A stretch of 64,000 nucleotides of DNA from Candidatus Dechloromonas phosphoritropha (GTDB lineage: Bacteria; Pseudomonadota; Gammaproteobacteria; Burkholderiales; Rhodocyclaceae), in NCBI GenBank assembly GCA_016722705.1, contig JADKGN010000005.1:62001-126000 (forward strand), written 5' to 3'. Of this stretch, positions 7,484 through 18,299 are shown piece by piece; the stretch's first letter is position 1; every line of letters begins with the position of its first letter. The position numbers and the translations under genes are program-made. A model generated the notes under the pieces. The model searched no databases. It was not told where the DNA came from and saw only the letters and a program-made list of their open reading frames with translations.

Positions 7484-9256
7484 TCAGGAAGCGTCCATCT
7501 GGCAGTTATGGAAGCGCAGTTCCTGCGGGTAGGGGAAAAAGTCCTCGACGTGGCCGTCGCGGATCTTCTGCTGTGCCCCCTGCCAGAAGTTTGGTGACAG
7601 TAGATCCTTGTGGTGCTTGTGGAAGATCTTGCGCAAGGTCGGCGACGCGAGCAGGAAGGTGCCGAACTCCTCGGGAAAGACATCGTTCCTGGCCACCGGA
7701 TACCAGATCTCGCCCGACATCTCGGCCTCGAAATCCGGAGCCGGTGGAATCTTGCGGAAGTTGCAGTCGGTCATGTACTCGATTTCGTCGTAGTCGTAGA
7801 AAACGACGCGGCCGTAGCGGGTGACGCCGAAATTCTTCCATAGCATGTCGCCCGGGAAAATGTTGGCCTGGGCAAGTTCGCGGATCGCGCTGCCATATTC
7901 CTTGATCGCGTGCTCCAGACCCTCGATGTTGTCGGTGCGTTCCATGCGCTCGAGGTGGATGTTGAGCGGCTCCATGCGGCGCTCGATGTAGATGTGCTTG
8001 ATGACCAGCGTGTCGCCGTCGATCTCGAAGCACGAAGGGGCCAGGGTGCGCAGTTCCGCCATGACTTCGTCGTTGAAACGAGCGAGCGGAAAGGCGGCGT
8101 TGGAAAATTCCAGGGTGTCCGCCATGCGGCCGACGCGGTCGACCTGCTTGACCATCATGAATTTCCGCTTGACCGTCGCGCGGTCCATCTCCTTTGAACT
8201 GCCGAAGATGTCCTTGATGATCTTGAAGACGTAAGGGTAGGACGGTAGCGTGAATACCAACATGACCAGCCCGCGGATCCCGGGGGCCATGATGAACTTG
8301 TCTTCCGAATGGCGCAGGTGATAAAGCAGATCGCGAAAAAACATGGTTTTGCCCTGCTTGCCGAGGCCGAGCATGATGTACAGCTCGGAGCGCGGCTTGT
8401 TGGGCAGGATGGAACTCACGAACTGGACATAACCCGACGGCACCTCCGTGTCGACCATGAAATAGGCACGCGACAGCGAAAACAGCAGGCCGATCCGCCA
8501 GGCGTCGAGGAGAATGGCGTCGAGGTACAGCTTGCCTTCGTCGTCATGGAGGACGGGAATGGCGAAGGGGTATTCGGCGGCGCCATTGATCGCCTTGCCG
8601 ATGATGTAGGCGGCCTTGTTGCGATAGAAGGCCGAACCCAGTACCTGGATCTGGAAGTTGAACTCGCGCGCCGGCATGCCCTTCAGGCGGCAGCGAACAG
8701 CGTGATAGACGTGGTTGGTGTCGCGCTCGAGGTCGGCGAACGGCCGCTGCCAGGCGAAATCGCGGACGATGGCGCAGATGGTGCCGCGCAGGCCGTCTTC
8801 CCTGGCGTAGTAGCTGCGGTAGATGGGCGCGAAGTCGGCTTCGATGTTCTCGGTGGACAAGGTTGGGCGAATGAACATGAAGTCGTTGCGGAAATAGTCG
8901 CGGTGGAGGATTTTGGTCGTCACCGAGTTGAAAAAGGTCTCGGCCAGTTCCGGCTGCTTGTGATTGAGCAGCAGGCCGATGTAAAGCAGCTTGACCTGCT
9001 GCCAGGTAGTGTCGTCGATGTGTTGTGCGTCGAAGCCGTTGCGCAGGCGCTCGACGCATTCGTCGACGCGGTCATCGTAAAAGCGGATGCGCTTCTTGAC
9101 CGCCTTGTGCACGCCGATCCAGTTGGCCTGCTCGAAGCGGGTCTTGGCTTCCTTGCTGGTGGCGCGAAACAGCGTGTAGTGCTTGTTGAAGCCCTGAATC
9201 AGCGCCAGCGCGATCTGGTGGGCGCTGGTGCCGTAAAGGCCGAAGGAGATTTTCAT
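7484..9256 (-). CDS. aceK: Isocitrate dehydrogenase kinase/phosphatase
   Basis: AceK phosphorylates and dephosphorylates dimeric isocitrate dehydrogenase, setting the split between the TCA cycle and the glyoxylate shunt. The 590-residue product has the N-terminal regulatory region (IALALIQGFNKHYTLFRATS, about 15-35) and a C-terminal kinase-like domain with GLGKQGKTMFFRDL, PGIRGLVMLVFTLPSYPYVFK, and the late catalytic-loop stretch FPGDMLWKNFGVTR...VVFYDYDEI. The frame is open to 9280, but MKISFGLYG at 9256 was taken as the start; neither start has a strong ribosome site. In many bacteria aceK follows aceBA; here those genes are absent and two isocitrate dehydrogenase genes follow divergently. 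Confidence 0.94.
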   Translation of the reverse strand: MKISFGLYGTSAHQIALALIQGFNKHYTLFRATSKEAKTRFEQANWIGVHKAVKKRIRFYDDRVDECVERLRNGFDAQHIDDTTWQQVKLLYIGLLLNHKQPELAETFFNSVTTKILHRDYFRNDFMFIRPTLSTENIEADFAPIYRSYYAREDGLRGTICAIVRDFAWQRPFADLERDTNHVYHAVRCRLKGMPAREFNFQIQVLGSAFYRNKAAYIIGKAINGAAEYPFAIPVLHDDEGKLYLDAILLDAWRIGLLFSLSRAYFMVDTEVPSGYVQFVSSILPNKPRSELYIMLGLGKQGKTMFFRDLLYHLRHSEDKFIMAPGIRGLVMLVFTLPSYPYVFKIIKDIFGSSKEMDRATVKRKFMMVKQVDRVGRMADTLEFSNAAFPLARFNDEVMAELRTLAPSCFEIDGDTLVIKHIYIERRMEPLNIHLERMERTDNIEGLEHAIKEYGSAIRELAQANIFPGDMLWKNFGVTRYGRVVFYDYDEIEYMTDCNFRKIPPAPDFEAEMSGEIWYPVARNDVFPEEFGTFLLASPTLRKIFHKHHKDLLSPNFWQGAQQKIRDGHVEDFFPYPQELRFHNCQMDAS

Positions 9257-9442
9257 TGTGGGCGATTCTCGGTGAAGCATGATTTTAGCACTCGCGACTT
9301 CCGGTCAATAGCATGTGGGATGGCTGACAGCCTTCCTCCCATGGCACATAAAGATGTCCCGAGATGTTTTTCTTGTAAGCATGACGAGAGAAGGAGGCTG
9401 TAAAATGGTGCTGTGTAAATCAATCCAAATCGAGGAATTACC

Positions 9443-11680
<2,238 letters not shown>

Positions 11681-11694
11681 GCGACAATCCTATG

Positions 11695-11712
11695 GCGGCC
11701 GGCGCCGGCCGC
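11695..11712. repeat. 18-bp GC palindrome downstream of icd2
   Basis: GCGGCCGGCGCCGGCCGC is a perfect self-complementary sequence just after the icd2 stop codon and 11 bp before the icd2 terminator hairpin. It may form a second hairpin in the mRNA; no function is known. Confidence 0.7.
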
Positions 11713-11723
11713 ATTGGCGAAAG

Positions 11724-11760
11724 GAGCGAAGGTCCAAACGGCCTTCGCTCTTCTGTTTTT
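11724..11760 (+). terminator. Rho-independent terminator of icd2
   Basis: Arms GAGCGAAGG (11724-11732) and CCTTCGCTC (11742-11750) pair perfectly around a 9-base loop and are followed by TTCTGTTTTT. The position 44 bp after the icd2 stop fits a normal terminator. Confidence 0.9.
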
Positions 11761-11938
11761 CGGGTTGTTTTCGCGGTTGACCGCAGCAGTGCCGCCGTTG
11801 GGCGAAATGGCTGCCATGCCGTCGGGTTTTGCTTCATAATAATCCGCGCCGCCGGCCGGATGGGTGCCCTGCCAGGCCTGCCCCGCCAAGGGGTTCGACG
11901 CAAATCGTGGTCGTCCCATAACAACGCAAGGAGTGAAT

Positions 11939-13180
11939 ATGTCATCACACATCAAGGTTCCGCAAGACGGCTCGAAAATTGTTCCGGGACAAGCGGTTCC
12001 CGACAACCCGATCATTCCCTTCATCGAAGGTGACGGCATCGGCATCGACATCACGCCGGTCATGATCAAGGTGATCGACGCTGCGGTCGACAAGGCTTAT
12101 GGCGGGAAAAAGAAAATCCACTGGATGGAAGTGTTCGCCGGCGAGAAATCGACCCGCCTGTACGGGCCGGACGAGTGGTTCCCCAAGGAAACCTTCGATG
12201 CGCTCAAGGAGTATTCAGTGTCGATCAAGGGACCAATGGCAACCCCGGTCGGTGGCGGTATCCGCTCGTTGAACGTGGCGCTGCGCCAGGAACTCGACCT
12301 CTACCAGTGCGTCCGTCCAGTGCGGTATTTCAAGGGCGTGCCGTCGCCGCTCAAGAATCCGGAACTGACCAACATGGTCATCTTCCGCGAGAACACAGAA
12401 GACATCTACGCTGGTATCGAGTGGGCCGCCAACAGTGATGCCTGCAAGAAGGTCATTGATTTCCTGGACAAGGAAATGGGTATCAAGAAAATCCGTTTCC
12501 CGGAATCTTCCGGCATCGGCATCAAGCCGATCTCGATCGAAGGCACTACCCGCCTGGTGCGCGCTGCGCTCAAGTACGCCATCGACAACGACCGCAAGTC
12601 GGTGACCATCGTGCACAAAGGCAACATCATGAAATTCACGGAAGGCCTGTTCCGTGACACCGCCTACAAGGTCGCGTGCGAGGAATTCGGTGCCGAGTTG
12701 ATCGACGGCGGCCCGTGGTGCGAGTTCAGGAACCCGAACAGCGGGCGCGAGATCATCGTCAAGGACTCGATCGCCGACGCCTTCCTGCAGCAGATTCTGC
12801 TGCGTCCGGCCGAGTACGACGTGATCGCCACCACCAATCTGAACGGCGACTATATCTCCGACGCGCTGGCGGCGCAGGTCGGCGGCGTTGGCATCGCGCC
12901 AGGCGCCAACATTTCCGACCAGTACGCCTGCTTCGAGGCGACCCAGGGCACAGCGCCGAAGTACGCCGGGCTGGACAAGGTAAACCCCGGTTCGCTGATC
13001 CTTTCCGCTGAAATGATGCTGCGCTACCTCGGCTGGTTCGAAGCGGCCGATCTCGTCATCAAGGGGATGGAAGCGGCGATCGGCGCCAAACAGGTGACCT
13101 TTGACTTTGCCCGCCTGCTGGAAGGCTCCGAGGAACTGTCCTGTTCCGAATTCGGCGATGCCATGATCGAGCGCATGTAA
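11939..13180 (+). CDS. icd: NADP-dependent isocitrate dehydrogenase, dimeric type
   Basis: The 413-residue product begins MSSHIKVPQDGSKIVPG and has the classical isocitrate dehydrogenase features: VPDNPIIPFIEGDGIGIDIT, the substrate loop GGGIRSLNVALRQELDLY, the FRENTEDIYAGIEW region, HKGNIMKFTEG, and NLNGDYISDALAAQVGG. The serine in IRSLNVALRQ corresponds to the residue phosphorylated by AceK in enterobacteria, and aceK lies nearby on the other strand. The ATG has CAAGGAGTGAAT in front. An open frame upstream to 11864 was rejected because the ribosome site and family start fall at 11939. Confidence 0.97.
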   Translation: MSSHIKVPQDGSKIVPGQAVPDNPIIPFIEGDGIGIDITPVMIKVIDAAVDKAYGGKKKIHWMEVFAGEKSTRLYGPDEWFPKETFDALKEYSVSIKGPMATPVGGGIRSLNVALRQELDLYQCVRPVRYFKGVPSPLKNPELTNMVIFRENTEDIYAGIEWAANSDACKKVIDFLDKEMGIKKIRFPESSGIGIKPISIEGTTRLVRAALKYAIDNDRKSVTIVHKGNIMKFTEGLFRDTAYKVACEEFGAELIDGGPWCEFRNPNSGREIIVKDSIADAFLQQILLRPAEYDVIATTNLNGDYISDALAAQVGGVGIAPGANISDQYACFEATQGTAPKYAGLDKVNPGSLILSAEMMLRYLGWFEAADLVIKGMEAAIGAKQVTFDFARLLEGSEELSCSEFGDAMIERM

Positions 13181-13459
13181 ATCCGGCAGGTTTTCAAGCC
13201 CGCATGAAGCCTCCAGCAGGGGGCTTCTACATTTCTGGCGGCGCTTTCAGTGCTGTCTTTCGCTTCACCGACGGCAAAAAAGCGAGGGTATCGCTCGCCC
13301 CTCTCTGGTGCGCTGCCCAAGGCGGCGCCGGGACCAAAGATCGGCGCCACGCGTAACACCGGCAATTCCTGGCCTTACGAACCTGAATATTCCATAGGCG
13401 GCTTCGGGGTGGAACCTTGTGGCTCCATCGCTGTCCTCCACTCAGGAGGGGTTAGACGT
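13181..13459. other. Intergenic stretch between icd and the IS4 element
   Basis: No supported gene is visible. A weak hairpin, GAAGCC (13206-13211) with GGCTTC (13222-13227), lies after icd and may be its terminator. The right end, 13449-13459 (GGGTTAGACGT), is the target duplication of the IS4 element and includes GTTAGAC, which fits an integron simple-site core (GTTRRRY). Confidence 0.5.
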
Positions 13460-13490
13460 GAATGGCACTTACTTAACGTTCAACTCTTTG

Positions 13491-14999
13491 ATGCAAATGA
13501 TGAAACAGGCTGGATCGACGCGTGATAAGTTGGCGTCGCCAAATACCCAACCCGCCCACGATGAGCCAGCCCAAATGCATCCTATCCGCAGTACACGCGC
13601 ACAGCAACACCGAACGGTCAAGGCCCACGCTGCCCAGAGCGACGCCTATGCGTTTTTCAACCTGTTGATGGGGCCGGAATTGTTCGATGCCGTGGAATCT
13701 GAACTGCCGCCCCACCGAGAAAGGCAATATCCCCCGACGGAGACGTTGTCGATGTTTCTGGCCCAAGCGCTGAGCACCGATCGTTCCTGCCAGAAGGCAG
13801 TCAATGACCGTGCGGTCAAATGCCTGGTTGGCGGCCTGGTGCCGGGCAGCACCCACACGGGCGCCTATTGCCGGGCGCGAAAGCGCTTGCCTTTGAAGAT
13901 GCTCAGTACACTGGCGTGCCACGTGGGGCAAAGAGTCGCCACGCAGGCGCCGACAGCTTGGCATTGGCGGGGTCGTCCCGTCCGTCTGGTGGACGGGACG
14001 ACCGTCGTAATGCCCGACACCTCAGACAATCAGGTCGTCTACCCGCAACCGACGAGCCAGAAGCCGGGACTGGGTTTCCCGCAGTGCCGGATCGTTGGGC
14101 TCGTTTGTTTGGGTAGCGGGGCGGTCCTCAATGCCACGACCGGCTCCTGTCGGGGCAAGGGCAGCGATGAGCAGTCGTTGCTGCGTTCGATATTCGATTC
14201 TCTGGAGCAGGGTGATTTACTGTTGGGCGACGCCTTCTACGCCACCTACTTTCTCCTCTGCTCATTGCGCGAGCGGTGCATTGATGCGGTGTTTGAACAA
14301 AATGGCGCGCGGCAACGCACCACCGATTTTTGCCGAGGTCGGCTGTTGGGGCAGCGCGATCATCTGATCGTGCTGCCAAAACCCGTCAGCAAACCCGACT
14401 GGATGCCTCAGGCCGACTACGATCAGGCCCCCGAGAGTCTGACCGTACGCGAGCTTCGGGTCGGTGGCAAGACACGGGTGACGACATTGCTTTGCCCAAA
14501 ACAAACCGACAAGACTGCCTTGAAATCGCTCTATCGGGATCGCTGGCACGTTGAACTCGATCTGCGCAACATCAAGACCACGCTCGGCATGGAACGACTG
14601 AGTTGCCTGACGCCTGCGATGGCGATCAAGGAAATCTGGGTCTATCTGCTCGCCTACAATCTGATTCGCTTAATGATGGCTCAGGCTGCGATGCTCTCCC
14701 ACAGATTGCCGCGCCAACTGAGCTTCAAGCATACCGTGCAAATCTGGCTCGCCTGGGCACCCTTTGCGAGCCGCAGCCATCACGACATACACAGCGAACT
14801 ATTCGTTTTAATCGCCCAACAACAGGTCGGTAACCGACCGGGCCGGATCGAGCCTCGCGCCGTCAAACGACGACCTAAACCCTATCCAATGCTCACCAAA
14901 CCACGTAATCTCGCCAAAGCTATCGTCATGAAAAGAGCCGGCCCCGGAATTTCGGACAGAGGGATAAGTGATAGCCTTGCTCAATCGCAGGCCGCGTAG
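13491..14999 (+). CDS. IS4-family transposase, last residues replaced by IS3 sequence
   Basis: The DDE transposase has VRLVDGTTVVMPDTSDNQ (first aspartate), GDLLLGDAFYATYFLL (second) and YRDRWHVELDLRNIKTTLGMERL, the IS4-type Y-R-E-K signature with the catalytic glutamate. The ATG at 13491, inside the element, was chosen over one at 13419 that lies outside the inverted repeat. After IVMK the frame runs into the IS3 left end and gains about 21 foreign residues before the stop at 14999. Joining the sequence across the IS3 copy restores IVMKNGHPKKLK and a stop, so the native protein was about 491 residues. The catalytic residues are intact; whether the altered tail matters is unknown. Confidence 0.88.
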   Translation: MQMMKQAGSTRDKLASPNTQPAHDEPAQMHPIRSTRAQQHRTVKAHAAQSDAYAFFNLLMGPELFDAVESELPPHRERQYPPTETLSMFLAQALSTDRSCQKAVNDRAVKCLVGGLVPGSTHTGAYCRARKRLPLKMLSTLACHVGQRVATQAPTAWHWRGRPVRLVDGTTVVMPDTSDNQVVYPQPTSQKPGLGFPQCRIVGLVCLGSGAVLNATTGSCRGKGSDEQSLLRSIFDSLEQGDLLLGDAFYATYFLLCSLRERCIDAVFEQNGARQRTTDFCRGRLLGQRDHLIVLPKPVSKPDWMPQADYDQAPESLTVRELRVGGKTRVTTLLCPKQTDKTALKSLYRDRWHVELDLRNIKTTLGMERLSCLTPAMAIKEIWVYLLAYNLIRLMMAQAAMLSHRLPRQLSFKHTVQIWLAWAPFASRSHHDIHSELFVLIAQQQVGNRPGRIEPRAVKRRPKPYPMLTKPRNLAKAIVMKRAGPGISDRGISDSLAQSQAA

Positions 15000-15022
15000 C
15001 GGCCGAAATGAGGAGCAAGAAG

Positions 15023-15325
15023 ATGACGAGAAGGAAGCGGCGGAATCACTCGCCGGAGTTCAAGGCGAAGGTGGCGATGGCGGCCATCAAGGGCGACAAG
15101 ACGCTGGCCGAGATGGCGCAGCAGTTCGATGTTCACCCCAACCAGATTACCGACTGGAAGACACAGTTGATGGAGCGTTCGTCAGTCGTGTTTGGCGACA
15201 CGACCGCCAAGGAGAAAGACCCGGACATTCTGGCCATGGAAGCAAAGATTGGTCGCCTGAGTCTGGAAAATGATTTTTTAGAAGGCGCGCTCACCAAGGC
15301 GGGACTGCTGAGCGCAAGACGATGA
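15023..15325 (+). CDS. IS3-family transposase OrfA (helix-turn-helix)
   Basis: The 100-residue product MTRRKRRNHSPEFKAKVAMA begins with the standard IS3 OrfA helix-turn-helix (ATLAEMAQQF-like DKTLAEMAQQFDVHPNQITDWK) and ends with a leucine-zipper-like IGRLSLENDFLEGALTKAGLL. It binds the element ends. The start at 15023 has GAGGAGCAAGAAG upstream; an ATG at 15008 in frame is the alternative. A T TTT TTA heptamer near its 3' end could shift ribosomes into orfB. Confidence 0.92.
   Translation: MTRRKRRNHSPEFKAKVAMAAIKGDKTLAEMAQQFDVHPNQITDWKTQLMERSSVVFGDTTAKEKDPDILAMEAKIGRLSLENDFLEGALTKAGLLSARR
15274..15280 (+). promoter_or_regulatory. Candidate -1 ribosomal frameshift site in IS3 orfA
   Basis: The heptamer T TTT TTA is in the correct phase with orfA (GAT TTT TTA). 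A -1 shift here reads on through FRRRAHQGGTAERKT into the orfB frame without a stop, giving the OrfAB fusion that IS3 elements use as active transposase. A downstream stimulatory structure was not modelled. Confidence 0.5.
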
Positions 15326-16152
15326 TTGACCGCAGCCACACCCTGCCGGTAGTCCGGCAATGCCGGATTCTCGGGCTTGCCCGGTCGACCGCCTACTACA
15401 CCCCGGAACCTGTCTCGTCCGCCGATCTGGCGCTGATGCGCCGCATTGATGAATTGCATCTGGAGCACCCGTTCGCTGGCAGCCGGATGCTGCGCGACCT
15501 GCTGCGCCTGGAAGGCCATTCCATCGGCCGCAAGCACGTGCGCACGCTGATGAAAAAGATGGGGATCGAAGCACTTTACCGGAAACCGAACCTTTCCAAA
15601 CGGCATGATGCCCACCTGATCCATCCCTATCTGCTCAGGGACCTGGTCATCGACCGCCCCAATCAGGTTTGGGCCACCGACATCACGTACATTCCGATGC
15701 GCCGGGGCTTCGTCTATCTGGTCGCCGTTATCGACTGGTGCAGCCGGAAAGTCCTCTCCTGGCGGTTATCCAACACGCTGACTACGGATTTCTGTCTGGA
15801 GGCGGTCAGCGAAGCCATCTTGCATTTCGGCAAGCCGGATATCTTCAACACCGATCAGGGTAGCCAGTTCACCAGCAGCGATTTCACCGGGTTGCTGAAG
15901 GATAACGGAATCCGGATCAGCATGGATGGCAAGGGCTGCTGGCGTGACAACGTCTTTGTCGAACGACTCTGGAAAAGCGTCAAGTACGAGGAGGTCTATC
16001 TCAAGGCTTACGACACGGTGGCCGATGCCAAGGCCAACCTGGGGCGCTACCTGGATTTCTACAACGCCCGCCGACCGCATCAAACCCTTGACGGTAAAAT
16101 GCCGGATACGGTCTACGTCGAAAACCTGCCAAAAGAGACGTTCGCAGCATGA
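15322..16152 (+). CDS. IS3-family transposase OrfB (DDE integrase domain)
   Basis: The 276-residue product has the HTH_21 region (IDELHLEHPFAGSRMLRDLL) and an rve integrase core with the catalytic residues in WATDITYIPM (D), FNTDQGSQF (D) and VERLWKSVKYEEVYL (E). The C-terminus LDFYNARRPHQTLDGKMPD is typical. Its ATG overlaps the orfA stop as ATGA. The gene looks intact. Confidence 0.95.
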   Translation: MIDRSHTLPVVRQCRILGLARSTAYYTPEPVSSADLALMRRIDELHLEHPFAGSRMLRDLLRLEGHSIGRKHVRTLMKKMGIEALYRKPNLSKRHDAHLIHPYLLRDLVIDRPNQVWATDITYIPMRRGFVYLVAVIDWCSRKVLSWRLSNTLTTDFCLEAVSEAILHFGKPDIFNTDQGSQFTSSDFTGLLKDNGIRISMDGKGCWRDNVFVERLWKSVKYEEVYLKAYDTVADAKANLGRYLDFYNARRPHQTLDGKMPDTVYVENLPKETFAA

Positions 16153-16510
16153 CCACCGCGTTACCCACCGCGCCGTCAGCCTACGGTCTAAACGGACCTT
16201 CGGCCGCCGTCACCGTGGATAACGCTACCCCGCAGGGCTCCACCTATCTCCGTGGAAAAACTGTCCAAGTAAACGGGACCAGCTCTAAAAATGGACATCC
16301 CAAAAAGCTTAAGTAAGTGCCATTCGGGTTAGACGTCGTTTATTGGCAAACGCTATCCATTCAGGGTATGGTCATGGCTGGTTATCATGCCGCTGAAATA
16401 GGAGGCGTAATTTCATCGAATTCCGATGATCTAAGGTTGATAGTTTGTTCTTGTTTGGTAAAAACGTATCTGAGTTTGAGAGACTTACTTAAAAGTTAGG
16501 CCGTACAAAC

Positions 16511-17026
16511 ATGGCGCGGACATCTGTACCTCAATCGCACAAGGTCGCTGTACTCACAGAGGCGGGTTATCGGTGCGCAGTACCAACATGCCGAACGATA
16601 CTTGCCCTGGATTTGCACCACATGGTCGAGGTTAGCGAAGGAGGAGGCAATGCTCAGTCCAACCTGCTTCCACTTTGCCCGACCTGCCACGCGCTTTTTC
16701 ATCGCGGAGAGATCCGGCGAGACTCCATCTATGCATGGAAGTCCATGCTTGTGTCACTGAACCAAGCGTTTGATCAACGCGATATCGATGATCTTCTTTT
16801 TCTTGGGACCGAGAATTCTGTCGACTTGATGTTCTCATGTGACGGTGTGGCGAAGTTCTCCCGCTTGATTGGGAGTGGGTTAGCGCAGTACAGCATGGCG
16901 CTCGCTGATTATTCAAGTGGTGTCAGGTTGTACCGGGTTAGTCTAACTGAGCGAGGTAAACACTTGGTTCAAGCGTGGAAGTCCGGTGATCGCAATGCTT
17001 TGGCAAGCGTACTCGGTGCAGCCTAA
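16511..17026 (+). CDS. HNH endonuclease-domain protein, cassette-like
   Basis: The 171-residue protein has an HNH nuclease domain with zinc ligands: C22 and C27, the HH pair 36-37 in LDLHHMVEV, N51, the CPTCH motif (56-60) and H64. The C-terminal half is not recognised. The gene starts 10 bp after GTTAGGC (16495-16501), and its TAA stop overlaps GCCTAAC, the two simple-site cores expected around an integron gene cassette. It lies immediately right of the IS4 element, with lower GC than the core genes. The target DNA is unknown. Confidence 0.75.
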   Translation: MARTSVPQSHKVAVLTEAGYRCAVPTCRTILALDLHHMVEVSEGGGNAQSNLLPLCPTCHALFHRGEIRRDSIYAWKSMLVSLNQAFDQRDIDDLLFLGTENSVDLMFSCDGVAKFSRLIGSGLAQYSMALADYSSGVRLYRVSLTERGKHLVQAWKSGDRNALASVLGAA

Positions 17027-17078
17027 CCTTCGCTCAAGCGGAGTGCCAACGGCATGCTGCCGCTGTCGCGCGCTTAGC
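17021..17078 (+). other. attC-like integron recombination site (degenerate)
   Basis: An R''-type core GCCTAAC (17021-17027) is followed by GCTCAAGCG (17032-17040) and, after a central stem, by CGCTTAGC (17071-17078). The last two pair except for one extra C in the first, the unpaired base that marks attC sites. The final GTTRRRY core expected a few bases further on is missing, so the site would be inactive or is the eroded end of an array. No integrase gene is in the window. Confidence 0.5.
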
Positions 17079-17136
17079 TCGAACTTTCTGTCGCTACACG
17101 CACCATAATTGCAACAAAACTAAGGAGGATGGCACC

Positions 17137-17859
17137 ATGTCAATCTACAAAGTCAAATTGGAAAGAAAACAGGAAGTCGCTGCTGGAACAATGGCGTTCT
17201 ATTTTGAAAAACCGAAGGGGTTTGCCTTCAAAGCAGGTCAGTACGGTGACCTCACCCTGATCAACCCTGCTGAAACTGACGCAGAGGGCAACATACGAGG
17301 ATTTTCCCTGGCGAACGCGCCTCATGAAGACTTTCTCATGTTTGCGACCCGGATGCGCGATACCGCATTCAAGCGTGTGTTAAGGACAATGGAACCGGGC
17401 ACGGAACTCACGCTGGACGCTCCTGGTGGCTCGTTCACGCTCCACAACAATGCGAGCATTCCCGCCGTTTTCCTCACGGGTGGTATCGGAATTACCCCCG
17501 TCAGAAGCATCATTCTGCAAGCCGCGCACGACAAGCTTCCCCACAAGATTTTCCTGTTCTATTCCAATAACCGGCCGGAAGACGCTGCGTTCCTGGACGA
17601 GTTGGTGGAAGCTCAGAAAGAAAATCCGAATTACACCTTTATCGGCACGATGTCCCAGATGGAAAAGTCAAGCCGCGCATGGGATGGGGAGACCGGTTTC
17701 ATCACCCAGGCCATGCTCCAGAAATCCATTGGCGACCTGACGCTCCCCATTTACTACGTTGCCGGCCCACAAGCAATGGTGCAGGCGATGCGCGAAATAC
17801 TGAATAAGGCGGGAGTTGATGACGACAGCATCCGCACGGAGGAGTTTTCGGGCTACTGA
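17137..17859 (+). CDS. FAD/NAD(P)-binding oxidoreductase of the ferredoxin-reductase family
   Basis: The 240-residue flavoprotein has an N-terminal FAD domain with KAGQYGDLTL and the R-x-(F)-S motif NIRGFSLANAP, and a C-terminal NAD(P) domain with FLTGGIGITPVRSIILQA and YYVAGPQAMVQAMREIL. It should transfer electrons between NAD(P)H and a small redox protein; there is no iron-sulfur domain, so the partner is separate and unknown. CTAAGGAGGATGGC precedes the start. The DUF488 gene follows 20 bp later, probably in one transcript. Confidence 0.88.
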   Translation: MSIYKVKLERKQEVAAGTMAFYFEKPKGFAFKAGQYGDLTLINPAETDAEGNIRGFSLANAPHEDFLMFATRMRDTAFKRVLRTMEPGTELTLDAPGGSFTLHNNASIPAVFLTGGIGITPVRSIILQAAHDKLPHKIFLFYSNNRPEDAAFLDELVEAQKENPNYTFIGTMSQMEKSSRAWDGETGFITQAMLQKSIGDLTLPIYYVAGPQAMVQAMREILNKAGVDDDSIRTEEFSGY

Positions 17860-17879
17860 CACTGAGCCAGGAGTGCCAC

Positions 17880-18230
17880 ATGAACATCAAAATGAAACGG
17901 GTGTATGAAAAACCGGACCAAGAGGATGGTAGACGCATCCTCGTGGACAGGCTTTGGCCACGAGGCTTGACCAAGGAAAAAGCAAGTGTTGACCTGTGGC
18001 TCAAAGATATTGCGCCCAGCACGGAGCTTCGAAAATGGTTTGGCCACGACCCGAGCAAATGGGAAGAGTTCAAGATGCGGTATCTCAGCGAACTCAAAGA
18101 GAATAGCGAATCAATCCAGACCCTGAAGCAAGAACTGAAAACGGGGAAGGTGACGCTCCTCTATGGCGCGAAGGACGAAGAGCATAACGAGGCGCTTGTC
18201 ATCCTGGAAAACAGCGCGCTGTTTCATTAG
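17880..18230 (+). CDS. DUF488 family protein (YeaO-like)
   Basis: The 116-residue product contains the family hallmarks KRVYEKPDQEDGRRILVDRLWPRGLTKEKA, LWLKDIAPSTELRKWFGHDP and VTLLYGAKDEEHNEALVI. The biochemical role of this small soluble family is not established. CCAGGAGTGCCAC precedes the ATG; an in-frame ATG at 17892 is an alternative. It probably forms an operon with the oxidoreductase upstream. Confidence 0.88.
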   Translation: MNIKMKRVYEKPDQEDGRRILVDRLWPRGLTKEKASVDLWLKDIAPSTELRKWFGHDPSKWEEFKMRYLSELKENSESIQTLKQELKTGKVTLLYGAKDEEHNEALVILENSALFH

Positions 18231-18299
18231 CGGGAAGGAGAAAGCGGCGCACATGAAGCGGCGGTAGATGGGCGCTGTTAGCGAAGCGCTGATTTATTC

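Larger units (their letters stand above)
14934..16286 (+). mobile_element. IS3-family insertion sequence nested in the IS4 transposase
   Basis: The ends are imperfect inverted repeats: AGAGCCGGCCCCGG at the left and, read inward from the right, AGAGCTGGTCCCGT; about 19 of the first 26 bases match. A 3-bp direct repeat AAA (14931-14933 and 16287-16289) flanks the 1353-bp element. It carries overlapping orfA and orfB. Excision restores the reading frame of the host IS4 transposase exactly, which fixes the boundaries. Confidence 0.9.
13460..16325 (+). mobile_element. IS4-family insertion sequence, interrupted by an IS3 element
   Basis: Perfect 17-bp terminal inverted repeats GAATGGCACTTACTTAA bound the element (13460-13476 and 16309-16325). 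Both ends are flanked by an 11-bp direct repeat GGGTTAGACGT (13449-13459 and 16326-16336), the target duplication size seen in IS4-family elements. Removing the internal IS3 copy (1353 bp plus a 3-bp duplication) leaves a 1510-bp element with one transposase gene whose final codons are restored. Confidence 0.92.

Noticed and set aside
13250..13525. Possible 91-residue gene left of the IS4 element
   Set aside because: It crosses the inverted repeat of the element, so its end is foreign sequence, and the product resembles nothing.
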